DNA of 12,071 bases from positions 1 through 12,071 of the forward strand of contig JAJQJO010000066.1 in the NCBI GenBank assembly GCA_021323495.1, written 5' to 3'. Below, one piece after another: positions 6,671 through 12,071 of the stretch. Origin of the DNA: Cellvibrio sp. (GTDB taxonomy: Bacteria > Pseudomonadota > Gammaproteobacteria > Pseudomonadales > Cellvibrionaceae). How positions within the stretch are numbered: position 1 is the first letter of the stretch; every line of letters begins with the position of its first letter. A program made the translations under genes and the position numbers. Under the pieces are notes generated by a model. The model worked only from the letters and a program-made list of their open reading frames with translations, did no database searches and had not been told where the DNA came from.

Positions 6671-7801
6671 TTATTCAACCAATTCGTCATCGCCATCTTC
6701 ATCTTTCTTATTGCGGTCCACCGTCGGCAATTCAAATACATCATCGCGGCGAATCACCTGGAGCGTACCTGGCTCAGTCCCGCGCTTCATTAAGCTGCGC
6801 ATACTGCGGCGCTGGTCGACCAGCTGCACCGTGGAATTCAACCAAAAGTAATTGGTGGATGTCTTCAAGCCAGCGGTCGCCAAAGGCCGTCCGGCAAACA
6901 TCGCATTCCAAGCTTCGTTTATACCCGCTTCACCTTGAAAACCTGTAACAGGGCGGGTCTCAATAAACTGCGCCATATCCACCGGGTTCATTGGCGCCAG
7001 AGTATCTGCACTGTTGATGCACAGCAGCAGGTTGTTAAAACCCTTACCATAAGGACCAACCATATCCATGGTATTAATATTCAAGCCTGCGTCGGCCACC
7101 GGCATGGCAGTAATAAAGGGCTGCAACAACACGATCAACACCGGACTTTCATTAAAGCCGCGCACCAGCCGCAGCTCATCAATCGATTTAAATAGTGCAT
7201 TGGCTGCACGATATGGCTCTTCCATACTTTGATAAAAATTGGATTCAGCACCTCCGGAGCCGGACTCCGCTTCGTCGGCATCAATCCAATCAACCACCCC
7301 GGCAAGCAGGGCCTCCGCCTGATTCTCGTCCAGTGGTAAATCCGGAAACGTTTGCAGCAAACGGATAAAGCGACGCTGCGGCTCACTATAGCGCTCGGGC
7401 GTACCATCCGGTTTGCTCAGGTCAATGGGAGTCGCCAAGTCGTTCAAATTAAATTGGGCAGTGGCATCAGTCAGCTTGGCAAAACCATTTACACCCTCGT
7501 CCTGGATTGGAACTTCGCTGCCCCAGGGTTCACCTAAATAATCACTGGCTTGATCAAAGTCCGCTTCGCGAAACATCAATTTGGCGACCTCTTCAGTCCC
7601 CTCCAAAAACGCGCGCGCCTGGGCGCCGTGCCAGCGGGTTTCTGCACGTGCCAAACCCAATTGATATTGGGCAGCAAACTTGACACTTAAACCGGCCACC
7701 AGCGCCACAACCAGCAAGACCAACACCAAAACAGTGCCGCGCTCGCCTTCCGGAGTGAACCGGTTATTGTTGCTGTTCGGGCATGGCGAAAAGACGCACA
7801 C
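6671..7801 (-). CDS. gspK: Type II secretion minor pseudopilin GspK
   Basis: A protein of 376 residues, longer than the other pseudopilins as expected. The prepilin leader ends ...PEGERG (22 residues) and is followed by the hydrophobic TVLVLVLLVVALVAGL. GspD-type prepilin peptidase (GspO/PilD) would cut after Gly22. The residue at +5 is Leu rather than Glu, a hallmark of GspK, which caps the pseudopilus tip with GspI and GspJ. The large inserted alpha domain is recognisable by VVDWIDADEAESGSGGAES, a Tyr/Pro-rich PYRAANALFKSIDELRLVRG stretch and later LNINTMD. Translation starts with GTG at 7801, inside the gspJ reading frame. This start is supported by a strong Shine-Dalgarno nine bases upstream, and no later start precedes the cleavage site. 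Confidence 0.93.
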   Translation of the reverse strand: MCVFSPCPNSNNNRFTPEGERGTVLVLVLLVVALVAGLSVKFAAQYQLGLARAETRWHGAQARAFLEGTEEVAKLMFREADFDQASDYLGEPWGSEVPIQDEGVNGFAKLTDATAQFNLNDLATPIDLSKPDGTPERYSEPQRRFIRLLQTFPDLPLDENQAEALLAGVVDWIDADEAESGSGGAESNFYQSMEEPYRAANALFKSIDELRLVRGFNESPVLIVLLQPFITAMPVADAGLNINTMDMVGPYGKGFNNLLLCINSADTLAPMNPVDMAQFIETRPVTGFQGEAGINEAWNAMFAGRPLATAGLKTSTNYFWLNSTVQLVDQRRSMRSLMKRGTEPGTLQVIRRDDVFELPTVDRNKKDEDGDDELVE

Positions 7802-8480
7802 TGCTGCCGACTCCTTTGAGTTCGATGGTAATCTCTACCGCCAGAGGTAAATCCAGGGCGCTCGCACCCTGCTGGGTATTATCCGGCCACTTTTGTAGCC
7901 AATCTTCCGAGAATTCCTGGTCTTCCAGCGCCGACTTGCCCTTGGAACCAATCGCGCCCTGATGCAAAAACCGCAGTTGTACATCTTCCACGTCATCCAG
8001 TAACAACTGGTGAGCGGCATCGTCTTCCAGGTCTATATCGGATAGATCGATATTGCGCTCGGGCAGGAAATCGCGCCAGAGCTTGCCCTCTTCTACCCGG
8101 TAGCTAACCATTTGCAAATCACTGCGCGGCAAGTTGGAAAAATTGACCCAGCCGCGCCGCTTGAATAGCAGTAATATCTGGTCTGCATCTGCACCAGAGG
8201 ATTTCAGGCTCTCCGCCTGGAACACAGTATTTTTATCCGCATTTGCCGGTGGCAATACGTGGCGCAAATCCGCTGCGATAATCTGCCAGGCACGGTCGAG
8301 GCGATTGATCTCTGCCAGTACTTCGTTAGTACGCGTGGCCCCATTATCCGCAGCGTTGAGCGACTCAAACGCCATCACCGCGATGAGTGCCGAAATCACC
8401 AATGCAATCAGCACTTCGAGCAGGGTAAAACCCTGCTGTTGCCGGACTTGTTGCTGAAATTGCCTTTGCAAGCAGGCCAT
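7764..8480 (-). CDS. gspJ: Type II secretion minor pseudopilin GspJ
   Basis: A protein of 238 residues. The leader MACLQRQFQQQVRQQQG (17 residues) is cut before Phe, giving FTLLEVLIALVISALIAVMA with the conserved Glu at +5 of the mature protein. The remainder has the GspJ pattern (DRAWQIIAADLRHVLPP, then QMVSYRVEEGKLWRD). GspJ forms part of the tip complex with GspI and GspK. The ATG at 8480 is one nt after the gspI stop and has AGGTG about 7 nt upstream. An in-frame TTG at 8498 would add six residues overlapping gspI and is less likely. The last 38 nt overlap gspK. Confidence 0.92.
   Translation of the reverse strand: MACLQRQFQQQVRQQQGFTLLEVLIALVISALIAVMAFESLNAADNGATRTNEVLAEINRLDRAWQIIAADLRHVLPPANADKNTVFQAESLKSSGADADQILLLFKRRGWVNFSNLPRSDLQMVSYRVEEGKLWRDFLPERNIDLSDIDLEDDAAHQLLLDDVEDVQLRFLHQGAIGSKGKSALEDQEFSEDWLQKWPDNTQQGASALDLPLAVEITIELKGVGSSVRLFAMPEQQQ
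7811..7817 (-). promoter_or_regulatory. Shine-Dalgarno of gspK lying within gspJ
   Basis: On the minus strand AAAGGAG is nine bases before the GTG at 7801. It decides the gspK start, although both the site and the first 38 nt of gspK lie inside the end of gspJ. Confidence 0.8.
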
Positions 8481-8481
8481 G

Positions 8482-8976
8482 CTATTGCACCTGCACAAGT
8501 TCGGGGTCGCTGATATAACCGGTCAGGCGCGCCATTGCTGGTTGGTCTTCCTGCACCGCTGCGCGTCCCAGACTCGCACCATCGGCCGTGCCGAGCAAAC
8601 GCACTGCAATTTCGACCCGTTTAAAACCGGGTATCGCTTCCATCGCAATAGTCTTGAGCTGCCACTGCCAGCGCAGCCCCATCATATCCACGGTACCAGA
8701 GTCTTTATCCGGCACTTGATAATCCGGTAGCGCCTTCTTGGCCTTCTGTTGCTGGAGCAGGCGTATCCGGGTCAGTTGGTTTTCAGCGACCCAATAGGCG
8801 TAGGTTTTATCGCGGATGGCCGCCGAACCATCCAATTGGGTCATCACCAAAGTGATTAGAGCTGGCAGCGCCATAGCGACAATCATCAACGCAATCATGG
8901 CTTCCAACAGGGTAAACCCACCTTCACGCCGCGCTTTGGAGCGCAACAAAGAGCCGGGACCCGGAAACATTTTCAT
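8482..8976 (-). CDS. gspI: Type II secretion minor pseudopilin GspI
   Basis: A protein of 164 residues, longer than the roughly 120-130 usual for GspI. The 20-residue leader ends SKARREGG before FTLLEAMIALMIVAMALPAL, with Glu at +5. The core includes YAYWVAENQLTRIRLLQ, a family signature, and a WQWQLKTIAMEAIPGFKRVEIAV strand region. The extra length is mainly a C-terminal tail (from about TADGASLG to LVQVQ). GspI is thought to nucleate the tip complex with GspJ and GspK. The start ATG overlaps the gspH stop as ATGA, and GAGGAG lies 11 nt upstream inside gspH. Confidence 0.9.
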   Translation of the reverse strand: MKMFPGPGSLLRSKARREGGFTLLEAMIALMIVAMALPALITLVMTQLDGSAAIRDKTYAYWVAENQLTRIRLLQQQKAKKALPDYQVPDKDSGTVDMMGLRWQWQLKTIAMEAIPGFKRVEIAVRLLGTADGASLGRAAVQEDQPAMARLTGYISDPELVQVQ

Positions 8977-9545
8977 CGTCCGCGCTGCTCCTCTTCCACC
9001 CGTTTTTCCTCGCTGAGCCAGTGCAGTTCACCGGCCAGATCCAGTTCAAAACGCTCGGCTTCAAGGGTTGCATCTGTCTGCAATTGGTTGGCATAAATGG
9101 CAATTTCAGTTTTGCCCGAACCGTCCCCGCTGGGGAAAAAACCCATCACTGGATCCTGGTATTCCAGCTCAGGATCATATTCCCAAAGCTCATCGTCAAT
9201 TACGAACTCGATTACCTGCCCCTCGGGCATACAATGCTGGCCCAATTCCGGCAAATCCTGCCACTGGCGATCGCGCACCCGCCGCCATTGGTAACACCAC
9301 TGTTCTTCACCATCGATATCCTGCGCTGGACGCAATTCAAGAAACAGGCCGTGGCTTTCGCCTTTAAGCACCGATTGCTCGGCGATATAGCCAGCCTGCA
9401 CCATAAATTCCTCGGCTTCCTTACGGGTCATATCAGCCGCAGCATTGCCGCCCACCGCAATAGAAATCACACCCACAGCCATACCGATAATAAAGACCAC
9501 AAAAATGATCTCGATCAGGGTAAAGCCTTGTTGGCTGCGTTTCAC
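8973..9545 (-). CDS. gspH: Type II secretion minor pseudopilin GspH
   Basis: A protein of 190 residues. The very short leader MKRSQQG precedes FTLIEIIFVVFIIGMAVGVISIA, with Glu at +5. The globular part is unusually acidic (for example DDELWEYDPELEYQD and the end LSEEKRVEEEQRGR). Cys84 and Cys105 could form a disulfide. GspH links the GspG shaft to the tip complex. Position between gspG and gspI supports the identification more strongly than the divergent C-terminal sequence. The start is GTG at 9545, with AGGGG 8 nt upstream; no ATG exists in frame before the leader. Confidence 0.87.
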   Translation of the reverse strand: MKRSQQGFTLIEIIFVVFIIGMAVGVISIAVGGNAAADMTRKEAEEFMVQAGYIAEQSVLKGESHGLFLELRPAQDIDGEEQWCYQWRRVRDRQWQDLPELGQHCMPEGQVIEFVIDDELWEYDPELEYQDPVMGFFPSGDGSGKTEIAIYANQLQTDATLEAERFELDLAGELHWLSEEKRVEEEQRGR

Positions 9546-9570
9546 TGGCGATGCCCCTGGCAGTTAAAAC

Positions 9571-10032
9571 TTATTGCTCGTCCCAGACACTGATATCGGC
9601 ATTCTGACCTTCACCGCCGCTTACACCGTCAGCACCCAAGCTATAAATATCGTATTCATGTCCTTCGCCCGGGCTCATGTACTGGTAGTCATTACCCCAT
9701 GGATCTTTGTTCAGGTTATCGATGTAACCGCTGGCTTTGAAATTGCGCGGTACCGGTGCGATAGAACTTTTGGTCACCAGCGCTTCCAGACCCTGTTCGG
9801 TGGTCGGGTAGTTAAAGTTATCAATCCGGTAGAGCTTGAGTGCGGTTTGCAACGAACTGAAATCGGCACGCGCTTTTTGCACGTTGGCTTTATCGAGGTT
9901 GTCCATTACGTTGGGCACCACGATACCGGCGAGCAGGCCGATAATGATCACTACCACCATAATTTCCACCAGGGTAAAACCCGCCTGGCGCATTCCCGCT
10001 TTCATCATTCTTGTTTTCATTTTTGTTGACAT
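9571..10032 (-). CDS. gspG: Type II secretion major pseudopilin GspG
   Basis: A protein of 153 residues. The 18-residue basic leader MSTKMKTRMMKAGMRQAG is cut before FTLVEIMVVVIIIGLLAGIVVPN, with Glu at +5. The mature protein carries family landmarks: ALKLYRIDNFNYPTTEQGLEAL, DPWGNDYQYMSPG, then YDIYSLGADGVSGGEGQNADISVW. The final loop contains the acidic residues that bind calcium in characterised GspG proteins. Subunits polymerise into the pseudopilus shaft. The ATG at 10032 is chosen over an in-frame TTG at 10059 because CAGGAGA lies just upstream. It lies 54 nt downstream of gspF, with no visible terminator between. Confidence 0.96.
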   Translation of the reverse strand: MSTKMKTRMMKAGMRQAGFTLVEIMVVVIIIGLLAGIVVPNVMDNLDKANVQKARADFSSLQTALKLYRIDNFNYPTTEQGLEALVTKSSIAPVPRNFKASGYIDNLNKDPWGNDYQYMSPGEGHEYDIYSLGADGVSGGEGQNADISVWDEQ

Positions 10033-10037
10033 GGCTG

Positions 10038-10044
10038 TCTCCTG
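10038..10044 (-). promoter_or_regulatory. Shine-Dalgarno of gspG
   Basis: CAGGAGA on the minus strand lies 5 nt before the ATG at 10032. It is among the strongest ribosome binding sites in the window, consistent with the high demand for the major pseudopilin, and it fixes the start. Confidence 0.8.
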
Positions 10045-10086
10045 AAATATCTCTATCAATTAGTCTGCAAAACCGCGCCCATTTGC

Positions 10087-11328
10087 TTAACTGAGTTTGG
10101 TCATTTCAAAAATCGGGGTGAGGATCGCCAATACAATTACGCATACCGCGCCCCCCATAAAAATAATCGTGGCTGGTTCCAACAAACCCATGGCCACCCC
10201 CAACATCATTTCCAACTCGCGCTCCTGATCTTTGGAGGCGTTATCCAATTGCTGCGGCAGGGTGCCGTTAGTTTCACCACTGGCGACTAACTGCACCAAC
10301 AGTGGCGGGAAATGATTGGTATTTTCCATCGCGCGACTCAGGCTCATCCCCTCGCGTACCGACGCGGCTACCGTATCGCAGGCCTCTTGCAGGATTTTAT
10401 TGGTCATCACCTGACCGGAAATATTCAACGCTTGCAATAGCGGCACACCACTGGCGGATAACAGGCTCAGGGTCGCCGCAAAACGCGCCGAGTTGATCTG
10501 TTTAACCAGCTCGCCGATCACTGGCAATTTCAATTGGACTACATGCCAGGCGCGCAGACGCTTGGGGTCGCGCATCAGGTGTTTGATGAAAAAATAGATA
10601 CCGATCAACGCAAATAACAGGTAAACACCGTAGTTCATCAAAAAGCTACTGGTAGCGATAAGCCCCTCAGTCAGGGCAGGCAGTTCGCGCTTGCCCTGCT
10701 CAAAAATCTTGACTAGCTTGGGTACGACCAACACCATGAGCGCAACGATCACCGCAAGGCTCACCACGAGCATAACCACTGGGTAAATCATCGCCATTTT
10801 GATGCGTTGTTGCAGTATTTGACTCGTTTGGGTGTAGTCCGCCAGACGTTCCAGCACCGGGCTTAAAAAGCCGGAGCCTTCACCAGCGCGCACCAGTGCG
10901 CGGTACATATCGTCAAACGCGACCGGATTATCGCTTAGTGCCTGCGCCAGGCTTAAGCCCTCCAGGACCTTGGTACGCACCTGCAATACGACACGTTTTA
11001 CATTGGCTTTTTGCGACTGTTTAGCGGTAGCGTGAAGAGCCTCATCGAGTGGCAGACCGGATTTGACCAGCGAGGCCAACTGGCGGGTAATCAGACTAAG
11101 ATCGCGGGTACTCAGTTTAGAGGCGCGGCGGCGCGACCAGGCGGAAATATCCATACCCTCACCGGCATTCGCCGATGCATCTGCCCCCATTCCCGCGCTG
11201 GTCACTTCCAGTGGCTTGAGCTTTTTAGCGCGCAATTGCGTGCGGATATGGCGCTCCGAATCCCCCTCGAGAATACCCTTTACCGTTTTACCTTCATCGG
11301 TCAACGCTTTGTAACTGTATGCACCCAT
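10087..11328 (-). CDS. gspF: Type II secretion inner-membrane platform protein GspF
   Basis: A protein of 413 residues, the usual size. Two repeated T2SSF domains are visible, the first around 75-195 (LITRQLASLVKSGLPLDEAL) and the second around 278-400 (RFAATLSLLSASGVPLLQAL). Each contains the conserved hydrophobic core and a Glu-Gly or Gly-Glu turn (REGMSL, SGETNGTLP). Three membrane segments lie at about 181-203, 230-248 and 381-405. GspF is the polytopic core of the inner-membrane platform, contacting GspE and GspL. An Ala/Gly-rich linker (45-60) separates the N-terminal segment from domain one. The start ATG at 11328 is 12 nt after the gspE stop. Confidence 0.96.
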   Translation of the reverse strand: MGAYSYKALTDEGKTVKGILEGDSERHIRTQLRAKKLKPLEVTSAGMGADASANAGEGMDISAWSRRRASKLSTRDLSLITRQLASLVKSGLPLDEALHATAKQSQKANVKRVVLQVRTKVLEGLSLAQALSDNPVAFDDMYRALVRAGEGSGFLSPVLERLADYTQTSQILQQRIKMAMIYPVVMLVVSLAVIVALMVLVVPKLVKIFEQGKRELPALTEGLIATSSFLMNYGVYLLFALIGIYFFIKHLMRDPKRLRAWHVVQLKLPVIGELVKQINSARFAATLSLLSASGVPLLQALNISGQVMTNKILQEACDTVAASVREGMSLSRAMENTNHFPPLLVQLVASGETNGTLPQQLDNASKDQERELEMMLGVAMGLLEPATIIFMGGAVCVIVLAILTPIFEMTKLS

Positions 11329-11340
11329 AATCTACATCCA

Positions 11341-12071
11341 CTACAGCTGGGTGGTGACACGCAGCACTTCTTCAATGCTGGTGATGCCATTGAGTACGCA
11401 CTGACGGCCGTCGTCACCCATAGATGGGCTGTGCTTGCGCGCTTCGGCTAACAATTCCTGCTCGCCTGCCTGCTCATGGATCAGATGGCGCAAGCGCTCG
11501 GTGATTTCGATCAATTCATAAATACCCTTACGGCCGCGATAACCCTGATGATTACAGTGCTTACAGCCGCTCGGAGCCGGGCGCCAGACCGGAGTATCCG
11601 CTGGCAATTTGAGCATCTCGCGCTCGGAATCCACTGGCAGGTACTGCTCTTTACAGTGGCTGCAGAGTACCCGTACCAGACGCTGCGCCATCACCACTTC
11701 AAGACTCGACGCCAGCAGAAAGGGTTCAACGCCCATATCTTTCAAGCGTAAAACTGCGCCAATCGCGGTGTTGGTATGGAGGGTGGATAACACCAAGTGG
11801 CCGGTGAGCGACGCCTGGATCGCAATTTCGGCGGTTTCACCATCGCGGATCTCACCGATCATCACCACATCCGGGTCCTGCCGGAGAATGGCGCGCAGAC
11901 CTCGGGCAAAAGTCATATCTATCTTGGTATTCACCTGGGTCTGACCGATGCCGGGCAACAGGTACTCAACCGGGTCTTCAACGGTGAGAATGTTGCGACT
12001 GCGGGTATTGATATGGCTCAAACCCGCATAAAGTGTGGTGGTTTTACCGGAACCGGTTGGCCCAGTTACCA
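11341..12071 (-). CDS. gspE: Type II secretion ATPase GspE, C-terminal part (runs off right edge)
   Basis: The last 242 residues are visible; the N-terminal domains lie beyond the window. Counting from the first full codon, the fragment opens in the Walker A loop (GPTGSGKT, residues 3-10). The Asp box (VEDPVEY, 30-36), the Walker B region (DVVMIGEIRDGE, 67-78) and the His box (LTGHLVLSTLHTN, 88-100) follow. The zinc-binding tetracysteine motif is intact (CSHC at 136-139 and CKHC at 169-172), then YRGRKGIYELIEI. These are the marks of a secretion ATPase of the GspE/PilB family, and gene order assigns it to T2SS. It hydrolyses ATP in the cytoplasm and drives pseudopilus assembly through GspL and GspF. 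Confidence 0.97.
   Translation of the reverse strand, partial: VTGPTGSGKTTTLYAGLSHINTRSRNILTVEDPVEYLLPGIGQTQVNTKIDMTFARGLRAILRQDPDVVMIGEIRDGETAEIAIQASLTGHLVLSTLHTNTAIGAVLRLKDMGVEPFLLASSLEVVMAQRLVRVLCSHCKEQYLPVDSEREMLKLPADTPVWRPAPSGCKHCNHQGYRGRKGIYELIEITERLRHLIHEQAGEQELLAEARKHSPSMGDDGRQCVLNGITSIEEVLRVTTQL

Noticed and set aside
1..12071. tRNA or rRNA genes, CRISPR arrays, insertion sequences, prophage or toxin-antitoxin genes
   Set aside because: Nearly every base is covered by minus-strand coding sequence or a short spacer. I saw no spaced direct repeats, terminal inverted repeats, transposase motifs or RNA-gene sequence.

Overview
The window is an almost entirely minus-strand block of cell-envelope genes. 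Protein similarity, moderate GC and gene order suggest a gammaproteobacterium, perhaps of the Cellvibrio/Saccharophagus type. The genus is an inference; the class is fairly safe.

Layout in the direction of transcription (right to left). From 12071 down to 3955 runs a type II secretion system (T2SS, general secretory pathway) operon: gspE (3' part only), gspF, gspG, gspH, gspI, gspJ, gspK, gspL, gspM, gspN. Spacing is tight, with an ATGA overlap at gspH/gspI and gspK starting 38 nt inside gspJ. gspC and gspD would be expected beyond the right edge. An ApbE-type FAD:protein FMN transferase gene (3945-2968) starts 9 nt after gspN, so it is probably the last gene of the same transcript. Its stop codon lies inside a perfect inverted repeat (2948-2970) that looks like a Rho-independent terminator.

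The non-coding stretch 2693-2967 (275 nt) separates the two transcription units. It holds that terminator, a CRP/Vfr-like palindrome (2826-2841) and a sigma70-like promoter (2784-2789 / 2761-2766).

From 2692 to the left edge lies a second operon of three coupled, uncharacterised envelope genes. They are a small secreted protein with a (NGGPA)n repeat, a large periplasmic TPR plus coiled-coil protein, and the start of a probable lipoprotein that continues past the edge. I do not recognise their function.

How the genes work together: GspE (cytoplasmic ATPase), GspF, GspL and GspM form the inner-membrane assembly platform. GspG is the major pseudopilin, GspH/I/J/K the minor ones. GspN is an accessory inner-membrane protein found in only some T2SSs. 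The machine exports folded periplasmic proteins across the outer membrane. The T2SS part is ordinary; the left-hand operon and the attached apbE gene are the less usual parts.
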